A stretch of 64,000 nt of DNA from Diacronema lutheri. Lineage: Eukaryota > Haptophyta > Pavlovophyceae > Pavlovales > Pavlovaceae. The notes beneath the pieces were generated by a model. The model worked only from the letters and a program-made list of their open reading frames with translations. It did no database searches and was not told the origin of the DNA. Both the position numbers and the translations under genes were made by a program. Below, piece by piece: positions 49,702-59,413 of this stretch; position 1 is the stretch's first letter; each line of letters opens with the position of its first letter. The stretch covers positions 1 to 64,000 of the forward strand of contig JAGTXO010000044.1 in assembly GCA_019448385.1 (NCBI GenBank), given 5' to 3'.

Positions 49702-52221
49702 ATGCGGGCGGCGTTGCTGCTCGCGGCCGCGGCCGCAGCGGCCGCAGAGGGCGGCCTTGGCCGGTTCATCGTGATGCTTCCCCACGAACGACTGCGCGGC
49801 GCAGACGCCACGCGCGTGGAGGGGGGCATGGTGGGCGTGCGGAGCGTGCGGAGCGTCGTGCGCGACGCGCCCACCAACCTTGGCTTTGGCCCGGCGAACG
49901 TCTCGCATGCCTACTCGCGCGTGCTTCATGGCTTCGCGGCGCGGCTCTCCTCCAAAGCCGTCGCCTATTTCGAGTCGATCGGCGCTGTCGTCGCTCCGGA
50001 CGACGAGCTGCGCGTCGAGGCGCTGCTCGAGGGCGAGCCGGACTCTCGCCACGCGCGCGCGGACGAGCGCGGCGCGCCCGCCGTGCCGCGCCGAGCGCGC
50101 GAGATCCATCCGGTGCGTGGGCGCGCGCTCGTCTCGGACGCTGAAGCTACTCCCTGGGGCCTTGACCGCATCGACCAGGCCGCGCTACCCCTCGACGGCG
50201 TCTACGCGCCCGAGCAGGACGGCGCGGGCGCGCACGTGTTCGTGGTCGACTCGGGCATCTTCGCGCAGCACCAGGAGTTCGTGGGGCGAGTGGGCGACGG
50301 GTACGACGTGCTCACTGGTGGCAGCGACCCGGAGGATTGCCACGGGCACGGCACGTTGGTCGCCGCCATCGCCGTCGGCACGCGGTACGGCGCCGCAAAG
50401 GGCGCGACGGTGCATGCGGTGCGCGCGTTCGGCTGTGACGGGTCGGGCACCACGTCAGGCGTGATCGCGGCGCTCGAGTGGGTCGTGCGGCATGACGCAC
50501 CGATCAAGATCGCGTCCCTCTCGCTCGGCATCCGCGGCGTGAGCACCACGCTCAACGCCGCCGTCGCCAACGCGTTCACGACGGGCGTGACGGTCGTCGT
50601 CTCGGCGAGCAACGGTGGCAACGACGCGTGCGGCTACTCGCCCGCCCTGTCCGAGGCGGCGATCACGGTGGGCGCGTCGACGCGCGCCGACGGCGTCTGG
50701 CGTCTCTCCAACTACGGCCCGTGCGTCGATCTTTTCGCCCCGGGCGTCGAGATCGCGTCGGCGTGGATCGGGGCGCCGGACAGCACGAGGACCCGGACCG
50801 GCACGTCGGTCGCTGCGCCGCACGCCGCGGGCGTCGCCGCGCAGGTCGGCGCGGTGCTCGGCGTGGCGGGTGCCAAGCCGGTGGCGGTGCGCGCCGCAAT
50901 GCTCGCCCTGGCCGTGCGCGGCCTCCTGACGGATGAGGAGGGTGCGGGCCACAATGAGAGCAGCAACGTCATGCTGCAGGTCTTCCGGCACCCGTCACCC
51001 ACGCCACCGCCGAACCCGCCGAGCCTTCCGCCAAGCCCCTCGCCGCCGCCGAGCCCGCCGAGCCCGCCGGGGTCGCCGCCGAGCCCACCGGCGAGCCCGC
51101 CGCCACCCGCCCCGCCCGCCCCGCCGCCGAGCCTGCCGCCGCCGAGCCCGGCGCCACCGAACCCGCCGAGCCCGCCGCCGCCGAGCCCGCCGCCGCCTGG
51201 CGCGTCGTCTCTGCCATGCACCGTCGCATTCCTCGACGAGCCGGGCCAGCTCGGCTGCGCGCCGGGCGCGAGCGTGACGCGCGTGACGGGTGACACAACG
51301 GCTGCCGACGACCAGTATGGCTTCCCCTCTGCGGAGCACTGGTTCTCGCTCACGGGCACGGGCAGGCCGCTCACGCTGCACTCGTGCGGCTCGGCCTTCG
51401 ATACGGTGCTGCGCGTCTGGGACGGCTGCCCACGCACCGGCGGCTCACAAATCGCGGTCGACGACGATGGCGGTGGGTGCGACCTCGGTTCAGCCGTTTC
51501 GTTTGCGACTGCGTTCGGCCGCGCCTACTTTGTGCAGATTGAGGGCTGGTTCGATGCCGGCGGCGCGTACGCGCTCGAGTTGCAAGGCTGTCCCTCGCCA
51601 CCGCCCAGCCCGCCTCCCAGCTCGCCGCCCAGCCCGCCGCCCAGCCCGCCGCCCAGCCTGCCGCCCAGCCCACCGCCCAGCTTGCCGCCGCCCAGCCCGC
51701 CGCCCAGCCCGCCACCCAGCCCGCCACCCAGCCCGCCACCCAGCCCGCCGCCGAGGCCGCCGCCCAGCCCGCCACCCAGCCCGCCGCCCAGCCCGCCGCC
51801 CAGCCCGCCGCCCAGCCCATTGCCACCCAACCCATTGCCACCCAACCCATTGCCGCCGCTCGTCGAGTCGAGTGGCGGGTCGAGCGCAGTCAGGGCGAGC
51901 ACGAACGTCTCCGTGGTACGAGGCGTCGAATCGCCACCCGAGTGGTACTCATCGCTCTCGCCTGGTGAGTGGGCGGGCGTGATCACGGCCGCGGTCGTGC
52001 TCGTCGTCGCGGCTGGCGGCGGCCTCCTCTGGCGGCGCATCGCCAGGCAAAAACCCACGGGCGGCCCTCGCGTGCGACGCTTCTCGCCGATCATTGAGAT
52101 TTCAGTACCCGTCGCCGTTGCAGTGCATCCCGAGCGGGCCGAGCGGCCGCGCAGGCGCAGCAGCGCGTCGGGCTCGCGCCCGCCCAGCAGGCGAGCGAGC
52201 AAGGGCAATGCTCGCGTCTGA
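49702..52221 (+). CDS. Membrane-anchored subtilisin-like (S8) protease with proline-rich linkers
   Basis: 839 residues. A signal peptide (MRAALLLAAAAAAAAEGG) leads into an I9-type propeptide (RFIVMLPHERLRG, SHAYSRVLHGFAARLSSKAV). The S8 catalytic domain follows (about 150-430): Asp183 in VFVVDSGI, His216 in DCHGHGTLVAAI and Ser369 in GTSVAAPHAAGV, with the ASNGGNDACGYSPAL oxyanion region. It resembles the proteinase K branch. A first SPPP/PPSP linker leads to a pre-peptidase-C-like beta domain (HWFSLTGTGRPLTLHSCGSA, FDTVLRVWDGC). A second, longer PPPSPPPS linker then leads to a transmembrane helix (WAGVITAAVVLVVAAGGGLL) and a basic cytoplasmic tail. All catalytic residues are present. It is probably at the cell surface or in a secretory compartment. 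Confidence 0.9.
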   Translation: MRAALLLAAAAAAAAEGGLGRFIVMLPHERLRGADATRVEGGMVGVRSVRSVVRDAPTNLGFGPANVSHAYSRVLHGFAARLSSKAVAYFESIGAVVAPDDELRVEALLEGEPDSRHARADERGAPAVPRRAREIHPVRGRALVSDAEATPWGLDRIDQAALPLDGVYAPEQDGAGAHVFVVDSGIFAQHQEFVGRVGDGYDVLTGGSDPEDCHGHGTLVAAIAVGTRYGAAKGATVHAVRAFGCDGSGTTSGVIAALEWVVRHDAPIKIASLSLGIRGVSTTLNAAVANAFTTGVTVVVSASNGGNDACGYSPALSEAAITVGASTRADGVWRLSNYGPCVDLFAPGVEIASAWIGAPDSTRTRTGTSVAAPHAAGVAAQVGAVLGVAGAKPVAVRAAMLALAVRGLLTDEEGAGHNESSNVMLQVFRHPSPTPPPNPPSLPPSPSPPPSPPSPPGSPPSPPASPPPPAPPAPPPSLPPPSPAPPNPPSPPPPSPPPPGASSLPCTVAFLDEPGQLGCAPGASVTRVTGDTTAADDQYGFPSAEHWFSLTGTGRPLTLHSCGSAFDTVLRVWDGCPRTGGSQIAVDDDGGGCDLGSAVSFATAFGRAYFVQIEGWFDAGGAYALELQGCPSPPPSPPPSSPPSPPPSPPPSLPPSPPPSLPPPSPPPSPPPSPPPSPPPSPPPRPPPSPPPSPPPSPPPSPPPSPLPPNPLPPNPLPPLVESSGGSSAVRASTNVSVVRGVESPPEWYSSLSPGEWAGVITAAVVLVVAAGGGLLWRRIARQKPTGGPRVRRFSPIIEISVPVAVAVHPERAERPRRRSSASGSRPPSRRASKGNARV

Positions 52222-52272
52222 GCGGCACGCGCCGGCCGGACGCCGCGCTTCAGAGTGCCTCGTGCAGACGGT

Positions 52273-52275
<3 letters not shown>

Positions 52276-52303
<28 letters not shown>
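52276..52303. repeat. Poly-G tract
   Basis: An uninterrupted G28 run shortly after the protease stop, on the strand opposite to the C tracts found elsewhere on the plus strand. Confidence 0.9.
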
Positions 52304-52427
52304 ATGACGTGGAGTGATGTGTCATGACGCCTCGGCCCTGTGCACACTCCCCCCTGCTCCCTCGCGTCCCTGACTCGCCCGGAAGCATCGACGTGACATT
52401 CCAAGGTCGCCCAATTTCGGCGTGCAG

Positions 52428-52541
52428 GGTCGTCTCCCACACTTAGGACCGACGCTGCGTGCACCCTTTCGCTCGCTCCGTTCGTCGCGCCTCGGCCCCG
52501 TGTACGCCCCCCCTGCTGACCGGGCTGACCCGCCTGTAAGC
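52428..52541. repeat. Dispersed repeat, partial copy (inverted relative to 30181)
   Basis: About 80% identical to the reverse complement of 30181-30290. Shared stretches include CCCTTTCGCTCGCTCCGTT, GCCTCGGCCCCGTG and CCGCCTGTAAG. This copy has a GGGCTGACC insertion near its end. It lies immediately before the ATG of the next gene, in its 5' flank. Confidence 0.7.
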
Positions 52542-52564
52542 GTCTTTAGTATTCGCGCCCAAAA

Positions 52565-53791
52565 ATGGCCCCGCACGGCCGAGAGCACCTTCCGCCCGCG
52601 GCCGCAGAGGTGGAGCGCTGGTGTGGCCGGGCGAGCGAGGCGGAGGAGGAGAGCGAGGAGATCGTGGCGGGTGAGCTTTCCGATGACGTGGCTGCTTTTG
52701 CCTCCGCCGCCATCGGTGACAGCGACGCGGACGCGCACGCGCTGGCCTTCCTTGCGCTCGTGACAGAGCTGTGGGGGGCGCCGCCGCCTCTGCCTGAGCC
52801 GCGCGCACCGCGCGCGCGCACGCAGCGTGCGGTGCTCACGGCGGCGCTCGCCCGCGCGGTGCACGCTCACGTGACGGCGCGCGAGCTCGTGTGCGCCGCG
52901 TGGACGCTCGCGCTGCGCAGCACTTCTGACGGAGAGCGCGTTGGTGTAAGCCTCCGCGCGATCGTGCAGCTGCACCTCGCGGCGAGCGCGCAGCAGCCGA
53001 GGCAGTTCTGGCTGGTGCACTACCCCGCGCTTGTCCGTCCGCTCCGCTCGCTTGCCGAGAGTGGCTGCGAAGGCGCGCACGTGCGCAAGCACGTCGTGGC
53101 CGCCGCATCTTTGCTGCTTGCGCAGCTCGCGCATGCATGGCACGCGCCGCTCTCCGCGCCTCGGCTGCAGCCGCTCATCGATGTGGCGCGCCTGCTCGCG
53201 ACGCGCGATTGCAGCGGGGTGGTGCGTCTGCAGGCTCTTGGCGTGCTGCTCGAGCTCGAGGCGGCCGCCGGCTCGGCCGAGCCGCCGCTCGGCCTTCTGC
53301 GCAGCAGAGCACTCGACAAGTCGCCCGCCGTGAGCGCGCTCGCGCTCTGCGCGCTGTGCGATGCGCTGCACCCGGCGCGCGCGTCGGCGTCCGATCTGGC
53401 GCTCATCATCCACGCGGGTCTTTTTGGGGCGGAGACGCCGGCAAAGTGCAAGCGCGTGTGCCGTGCCTTCGTCCAGCGCGCGCTCACCGACGAGCAGCGC
53501 GCCGAGCCGCCCGCCGAGCTGCTCGCACGAGCAGGCATGGCGCGCGCGCTGATGAACTTCAAGGGGCAGGGCGGTGGCTTCACGGGATGCGCCCTCTTCG
53601 AGGAGCTGTTCGATGAGCAGCTTGCCGGCGCCGTCTTCGACGCCATGAATCTCGTACCTGCAGCACCGAGCATGCGCGACGCGCTCGAGTTCGAGTTTGC
53701 ACCGCGCGCGGACGGCGACCCGCGCCGCGCGGAGCAGCCGGGGCGCGCGTCACCTATGGACAGCCGCAGCAGCGGCTCGTCGTCGCTCTGA
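52565..53791 (+). CDS. Helical-repeat (HEAT-like) protein of unknown function
   Basis: 408 residues, almost entirely alpha-helical by composition. Repeated pairs resemble HEAT/ARM helices: RLQPLIDVARLLATRDCSGV, VRLQALGVLLELEAAAGSAE and DKSPAVSALALCALCDALHP. The N-terminus is acidic (EAEEESEEIVAGELSDDVAA) and the C-terminus Ser-rich. The AVSALALCAL pattern recalls condensin CAP-G-type subunits, but I see no diagnostic motif and do not assign it. The start is the first ATG, directly downstream of a dispersed-repeat copy. Confidence 0.55.
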   Translation: MAPHGREHLPPAAAEVERWCGRASEAEEESEEIVAGELSDDVAAFASAAIGDSDADAHALAFLALVTELWGAPPPLPEPRAPRARTQRAVLTAALARAVHAHVTARELVCAAWTLALRSTSDGERVGVSLRAIVQLHLAASAQQPRQFWLVHYPALVRPLRSLAESGCEGAHVRKHVVAAASLLLAQLAHAWHAPLSAPRLQPLIDVARLLATRDCSGVVRLQALGVLLELEAAAGSAEPPLGLLRSRALDKSPAVSALALCALCDALHPARASASDLALIIHAGLFGAETPAKCKRVCRAFVQRALTDEQRAEPPAELLARAGMARALMNFKGQGGGFTGCALFEELFDEQLAGAVFDAMNLVPAAPSMRDALEFEFAPRADGDPRRAEQPGRASPMDSRSSGSSSL

Positions 53792-54060
53792 TCGCTGCAT
53801 TCCTGTCCTGTGTGACTCATCCCCCGTGAACCTGTCTAGGGCGACTCTTCGTCGGTGTTCCAGTCCTGAGCGTCGTCGTGATCGCCCTTTCGTCCGCCTC
53901 GAGGCAAGCGCGCTTCCCGGACGAGCAGTCGGCTGCTTCGCCCGCCGGCATGCCCAAGCAGCTGTAGGGCACTGGCGAGCGGAGGGCCCCACCGCTCACT
54001 CCGGCGCCTTGCGTCACCGACGCTCAGTGATGCGCGCGCGGCGGACTGAACACGAACAAT

Positions 54061-57000
54061 ATGGCGCCTCCCGCCAAATGCGGAGCCGGGGCGAAGTCCA
54101 CCATCTCACCGACACTCGTCGCTCAGATGCGTAGCGTCCTTGGCGGCGTGCCGCAGGCGAGCGATGAAGCGCTGTTCAAGCTGCTCACGCTCACGCGCGG
54201 CGACGTGCAACGTGCGCTGGACTATTGGTTTGACAGCCCTCTCTCCAAGCTGAGCGCGCCGCCCACGCGGTCGCTGCGAACGGCGCACGTTGGCAGCGCC
54301 GTGGCCCCAACGCTGGCGCGCGCCGCCGAGGCAGCGGCCACCGACGTCATCGATCTGGACAGCGGTGACGATGACGCCCCGACGGCACCGCCGCCCGAGC
54401 CGCCGCCCCCGCCGCAACGCGCGGCGCTATCCGAGCCGACTACCCGAGCGGCCGCATGCGCCGGCGGGCGCGGCGTGGCGACGCTGCGCGCTGACCAGAG
54501 CGGCAAGCTCCGCGTGCTGCCTATCGTTGCTGCCGACGTTGCCACCCGCGCGAGCACGCGCGCCGACGGCTCAACTGCGGCCGGAGGCGCGACTGCAAGC
54601 GCCGACGGGCCGGCGCGCGGCCAATGGCCACGGCTGCTCGGCACCATCATCTGCGAAGCGTATGCGACGACAAAGCTCTTCAAGGGCGACCTGGCGACAC
54701 ATGCCCCGGTCGTGCTTGTGCGCGACCAGCCCGCCGCACCGCGCGCGCGCGGCAAGGGCGCGCAGGGTGGCGGCGGCGGCGCGCCGGGCGGCGGGCGTGG
54801 GCGCGGCGCTACCGGTACGGGCTCGTCCGCGCGCGCCGACACGGTGATCCGCGTGGCGACGGCGGGCGCTGAGCCGCGCGACGTAGGTCGCATCACGGCG
54901 AAGACCGCGCGCTTCCTCGCGCCGCTCCTCGACCATGGCCGCATCGTCGTGAGCGGCGCGCGCGTGGCCTTCTGCCCCCCCATGCCGCTCGGCGTGAGCG
55001 ACGGATTTGAGCTCGAGTTTGCGCTCCACCTCACGCAGCTCGCGTTCACGCACGGCGCGGCGGGGCGCGCGAGCATGCAGACGGACGGCGGCGCGCGCCA
55101 GCAGGACGAGCAGATGGCGCTCGCACGCCTCGTGGACGCGCTGGCGCTCCGGCCGACAACCGCCTGCGAGGCGGTGGCGGGCGACGACGACGATGCGGGG
55201 CGTGGCGGCACGGGCGGTGGCGGCGACGAGGCGCTCGAGGAGGGCGTGGCGGCGGGCGGTGGGGCGGAGCTGAGCGAGGCGGAGGTGGAGGGGCTCAGCA
55301 CCGCCCTCGCAGCACCGCTCCACGCCGAGGCCGCCGCGCCCGGCGCGCCGGATACGACGGCCGTCCTCGAGCGCGCGCCGCAGCCCCGCCTGCTGCGCAC
55401 GCCGCTGCACGCCTACCAGCAGCAGGCGCTCGCGTGGATGGTGGCGCGCGAGGCGCGCGATAGTGGCGTGCCATCGCTGCACCCGTGCTGGGCCGAGTAC
55501 CGCTTCGCCGACTCGCCGCCGGCGGACGGAGCCGACGGCGGCGCTGACGCGGAGCGCAACGCGCACGACGCGCCCGCCTTCTTCTACGTGAACCCGAGCA
55601 CGGGCCAGGCGAGCCTGGCGAGGCCGGTGGGTAGCGCGATGCCGCGCGGTGGGATCCTCGCGGACGAGCAGGGGCTGGGCAAGACCGTCGAGCTGCTCGC
55701 GCTGCTGTGCGCGGACATTGAATCGAACGGTGGCGCGTCGCCGACTGGCGAGCTGGCGATGCGGCCAAGCGAGCTGGAGGGCGAGCTGGAGGGCGAAGTG
55801 CACGCGCACGCCGGCGGCGCGTCGCGCGCGCGCAAGCGTGCCCGCACAAGCGGCGGCGGCGCCTCAAGCGCGTCCGAAGCGGAGGCGGACGAGGTTGCCG
55901 TGCACGCGGGCAGTGGCGACGTTGAGCAGGGCGACGAGGGGCGGGAGGGCGCCTCCCCCGGCGAGTTGCTGCGCTGCGCGGAGGAATGGACACCGGTCGA
56001 TAGGCCGCCGCGTGCACGCGGCTGCGACGTGGGCGCGGGTTTCGCCAACGAGGACGACGGTGACGGTGGCGATGACGGTGACGGTGACGGTGACGGTGAC
56101 GGTGATGGCGATGACGGTGACGGTGATGGCGACGACGGCGACTGCGAGGGCGACGGCGAGGCCGACCAGATGTTTGCGCGAGAGAGCGATGGCGGCTCGC
56201 CGTGCGAGCGCCCGACGCGCATTCGGCCGGCGCGCGCTGCCGCCGCTGCCGCGACCGCGCGCGCCGCCGTGCACGCGGCCGCTGAGGCGCGCGATTCGGC
56301 GGGCAGCGGCAGCCGCTGGGACGGGCACGGTGCGGGGCATGGCGCAGACGGCTCCCGCGACGAGGGCGGCGCGTCCAACGGTGCGGCAGGCATGGCTGGC
56401 ACGAACTCGGCCGGTTCGGGTTCCACCTCGGAGAGTGAGGAGGTTTCCGACGGCGGGTCCGATGACGCGTCCGACGGCGCGTCCGACTTTTCGCATCGCC
56501 CGTCATCGGGGCGCACGTCTCGCGCGCGCGCGCGCGCGGAGCGTGGCTCGCGCGCGCGCGCGCCTTGCGCCCCGGCGACGGGCGGGGGCGCGCGCAAGCG
56601 CAAGCGCGCCACGCTGGCGTCGAAAGCGCGCGGCGAAGTTCCGGGCGCGCAGCACAGCGAGGCGCCGCCGGTGGCGCGCGCGCGCGTCTCGCCCGCGCGC
56701 GCGGGCGGCGTCGTGCGCGACGCGCGTCGCCCGCCGTGGCTTGGCCCGACGCTGGTGGTCGTGCCCACGTCGCTGATTGGCCAGTGGGAGGGTGAGTTGC
56801 GTGCCCACACTCGCCCTCGCTCCCTCACTGTACGCACCCACTATGGCGGCGATCGGCCGTCGTCGGCGAGCGGCTTTGCACGCGCGCATGTCGTCCTCAC
56901 AACCTACGGCGTCGTCTCATCCGAGTGGGCGGAGGCGAGCGCGGCCAAGGAGCGCGGCGCGCTCTTCGCGCCGAGGCTCGTCTGGCGGCGCGTCATCCTG

Positions 57001-58518
57001 GACGAGGCGCACCTGATCAAGGCGCGCGAGACGCGCGTCTCGCGCGCGTGTGCGGCGCTCGAGGCGGAGAGGCGATGGGCGGTGACGGGCACGCCGATGC
57101 AGAACCGGCTCGACGATATCTTCGCGTTGCTTCACTTCTTGCGCCTGCCGCGCTTCGAGGACTACCGCTGGTGGAATGCGCACGTCCTCCGCCCGTTCAG
57201 CGAGCGCAAGGACATGGGCGCGCTCCGCACGTTGCAGCGCGCGATCGCGCCGCTGCTCCTGCGCAGGACCAAGCGCACGCTTGGCGCCGACGGCAAGCCG
57301 ATCATCGTCCTACCGGCGCGCGTCGTGCGCACCGTCACGCTCGCCTTCGAGCCCGCCGAGCGCGCGCTGTACGCCGAGCTGCACGAGGTCTCCAAGCAGC
57401 GCTTCGACGCACTCGTTGCATCGGGTGCGGTGCTGCGCCATTACATGGATGTGCTCACGCTCCTTCTGCGCCTCAGGCAGCTGTGCGACCACCCGCTCCT
57501 CCTGCGCGCGCGCTCGGGCACCGATGCGTCCGCAGAGCAGCTCGCGCGCAAGCTCGCGCGCGCCGCCGGCGCCGACGAGCTGCCCGCCGGCTCGAGCGGC
57601 GGCGGCAGCGGTGCGCAGCGTAATTTTGTGAGCCGTGTCCTCGCCGACATGGGCACGAGTGGCGCAGGCAGGAGCGGCGCGTCGGCTGGCGCGAGCGTGA
57701 GCTGCCCGATCTGCCTCGGCGCTCTCGAGGACGGCGTGCTCACTCCGTGCGCGCACGCCTTCTGTCGGCCATGCTTTCTCCAAACGGGCGGGCTGCACGC
57801 GCACCACGCGCTCTGCCCCGTCTGCCGCACGCGCGTGGCCAAGAAGGCGCTCGTGACGATACCGCGCGAGAATCGCTTCGGCACGGACATCGCCGCCTCG
57901 TTCGAGCACTCGGCCAAGACGCGCTGGCTCGTCGCGGAGATTGAGCGCCTCCTCGCGCGTGCGCACGCCGGCGACGACGGCGCGCCGGCCGGCGACGGCG
58001 CAGGGGGCGCGCACGCGGTCAGCGTTGGCGAAGCGGGCGGCGCGGCGAAGGCGGTGGTCTTCTCGCAGTGGACCGCGATGCTCGACCTTGTCGGGCACGC
58101 GCTCTCGCAACGGCGCATTCGGCACGTGCGGCTGGACGGTTCAATGAGCGCGCGCAGCCGAGACGCGGCGTGCTCGGCCTTCAGCGCCGACGAGGGCATT
58201 GCCGTCTTCCTCATCTCGCTCAAGGCGGGTGGCATCGGGCTCAACCTGACCGCCGCCAACCATGTCTTCCTCCTCGACCCGTGGTGGAACCCGGCGGTCG
58301 AGGAGCAGGCGATCGACCGCGTGTACCGCATCGGCCAGCGCCGGCCGGTGACCGTGCTGCGCGCAGTGATGGAGGACTCGGTCGAGGGGCGGATCCTGCG
58401 GCTGCAGGAGAAGAAGCGGTGCTTGCAGGGCGCGCTTCGGCTCAACCTGGTGCAGGACGAGGATGAGCGCGCGTCCAAGCTCGACCTTGACGACCTCAAG
58501 CTCCTTTTCGAGCGCTGA
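54061..58518 (+). CDS. Rad5/HLTF-type SNF2 helicase with HIRAN and RING domains
   Basis: 1485 residues in one frame. The N-terminal ~60 residues resemble a UBA/CUE helix bundle (QASDEALFKLLTLTRGDVQR). A HIRAN domain (~187-330) starts LLGTIICEAYATTKLFKGDL. The SNF2 ATPase has motif I ILADEQGLGKTVELLALL (~530-550) and motif II DEAH (~981), with RRWAVTGTPMQNRLDDIFAL after it. A C3HC4 RING (~1215-1257) reads CPICLGALEDGVLTPCAHAF ... CPVC. The helicase C-lobe has VVFSQWTAMLDLV, SLKAGGIGLNLTAANHVFLL and DRVYRIGQRRPVTVLR. This order defines Rad5/HLTF, E3 ligases that polyubiquitinate PCNA and reverse stalled forks. Between motifs I and II lies an exceptionally long insertion (about 440 residues) with GDGDGD repeats and basic patches. 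Confidence 0.92.
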   Translation: MAPPAKCGAGAKSTISPTLVAQMRSVLGGVPQASDEALFKLLTLTRGDVQRALDYWFDSPLSKLSAPPTRSLRTAHVGSAVAPTLARAAEAAATDVIDLDSGDDDAPTAPPPEPPPPPQRAALSEPTTRAAACAGGRGVATLRADQSGKLRVLPIVAADVATRASTRADGSTAAGGATASADGPARGQWPRLLGTIICEAYATTKLFKGDLATHAPVVLVRDQPAAPRARGKGAQGGGGGAPGGGRGRGATGTGSSARADTVIRVATAGAEPRDVGRITAKTARFLAPLLDHGRIVVSGARVAFCPPMPLGVSDGFELEFALHLTQLAFTHGAAGRASMQTDGGARQQDEQMALARLVDALALRPTTACEAVAGDDDDAGRGGTGGGGDEALEEGVAAGGGAELSEAEVEGLSTALAAPLHAEAAAPGAPDTTAVLERAPQPRLLRTPLHAYQQQALAWMVAREARDSGVPSLHPCWAEYRFADSPPADGADGGADAERNAHDAPAFFYVNPSTGQASLARPVGSAMPRGGILADEQGLGKTVELLALLCADIESNGGASPTGELAMRPSELEGELEGEVHAHAGGASRARKRARTSGGGASSASEAEADEVAVHAGSGDVEQGDEGREGASPGELLRCAEEWTPVDRPPRARGCDVGAGFANEDDGDGGDDGDGDGDGDGDGDDGDGDGDDGDCEGDGEADQMFARESDGGSPCERPTRIRPARAAAAAATARAAVHAAAEARDSAGSGSRWDGHGAGHGADGSRDEGGASNGAAGMAGTNSAGSGSTSESEEVSDGGSDDASDGASDFSHRPSSGRTSRARARAERGSRARAPCAPATGGGARKRKRATLASKARGEVPGAQHSEAPPVARARVSPARAGGVVRDARRPPWLGPTLVVVPTSLIGQWEGELRAHTRPRSLTVRTHYGGDRPSSASGFARAHVVLTTYGVVSSEWAEASAAKERGALFAPRLVWRRVILDEAHLIKARETRVSRACAALEAERRWAVTGTPMQNRLDDIFALLHFLRLPRFEDYRWWNAHVLRPFSERKDMGALRTLQRAIAPLLLRRTKRTLGADGKPIIVLPARVVRTVTLAFEPAERALYAELHEVSKQRFDALVASGAVLRHYMDVLTLLLRLRQLCDHPLLLRARSGTDASAEQLARKLARAAGADELPAGSSGGGSGAQRNFVSRVLADMGTSGAGRSGASAGASVSCPICLGALEDGVLTPCAHAFCRPCFLQTGGLHAHHALCPVCRTRVAKKALVTIPRENRFGTDIAASFEHSAKTRWLVAEIERLLARAHAGDDGAPAGDGAGGAHAVSVGEAGGAAKAVVFSQWTAMLDLVGHALSQRRIRHVRLDGSMSARSRDAACSAFSADEGIAVFLISLKAGGIGLNLTAANHVFLLDPWWNPAVEEQAIDRVYRIGQRRPVTVLRAVMEDSVEGRILRLQEKKRCLQGALRLNLVQDEDERASKLDLDDLKLLFER

Positions 58519-58584
58519 AGGCGGCTGATCGCCCCGAGTGTCACCGAGGAGTCAGCGTGACACGACGGTACACTGCGCACCGCT

Positions 58585-59259
58585 TCAGCGCGTGGCGGCT
58601 ACGTACACATCGCGGATGGCGGGCGGCGCCTCGTTGACCAGGTCGGCGATGCCCTGCGTGAAGAACCACGCCATGAAGACCTGGCGCAGCCCGCGGCCGA
58701 TGTCGAGCCCGGCAATAGGCTCAGTCGCCGGCTGGAGCACTGTGCCGCCCACGCCGAACCACCAGTCAGCGTCAGCGTGAAAGGCGGCGCGCGCAACCGC
58801 GCTCAGCGGAACAAAGGCGTTCACGAGGAGCACGCGCAGGGCGTTCGCGACGAGGAGCATCGTGAGCGTGCGGACCGTCGACGGCTTGACGGGCTGGCCC
58901 GCGCGCCAGATGACGTGGTAGCGGAAGAGGGCGCCAACGAGGATAAGGAGCGATGTGAGCTGGAGGTCGCGCATGAAGACCGCGCCATCAAACTCGCCGC
59001 CACCCAGCCGAGCCTCCACGTAGGGCTGCACCGCGGCCGCGCTCGTACGCACAAACGCCGCGCCAGAGTCCTGCGCGTACTGCGGCAGGCCCGAGCTGCT
59101 GCCCGCGCCATCGAGGCTGCGCGCGAGCGAAGCGAGAAGCTCGCTGTCCGCTAGCCCACCACCACGCCATCGCGCGTGCGCGGCGACCCGCGGTCGTGCG
59201 GCGCGCGAGAACCCGGGCACAACGCACGCGATGAGCGCGGCACGTATTCCGGGCGCCAT
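58585..59259 (-). CDS. Multi-pass membrane protein, possibly plastid-targeted
   Basis: 224 residues from ATG 59259 (MAPGIRAALIACVVPGFSRA); the longer frame adds 19 residues. The first ~45 residues are Arg/Ala-rich with few acidic residues and start hydrophobic, as a signal or transit peptide would. Hydrophobic segments include LTSLLILVGALFRYHVIW, LTMLLVANALRVLLVNAFV and RQVFMAWFFTQGIADLV. A soluble stretch (LADSELLASLARSLDGAGSS) precedes them. The family is not recognised. Its 3' end converges on the Rad5-type gene 66 bp away. Confidence 0.6.
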   Translation of the reverse strand: MAPGIRAALIACVVPGFSRAARPRVAAHARWRGGGLADSELLASLARSLDGAGSSSGLPQYAQDSGAAFVRTSAAAVQPYVEARLGGGEFDGAVFMRDLQLTSLLILVGALFRYHVIWRAGQPVKPSTVRTLTMLLVANALRVLLVNAFVPLSAVARAAFHADADWWFGVGGTVLQPATEPIAGLDIGRGLRQVFMAWFFTQGIADLVNEAPPAIRDVYVAATR

Positions 59260-59413
59260 CGTTCGCGCGCACCACGTGCAGTCAGAAGAACCCCGGTGCA
59301 GTGCAAGCGCGCGCACGACGGCGACGGGAGCGCCTCGGGCGCGACCGCGGTCGCGACAATCCTCAGTGACGTGCCGTCCTCACGCACTCAGACGGCCACG
59401 GTCACTCGTGGCT

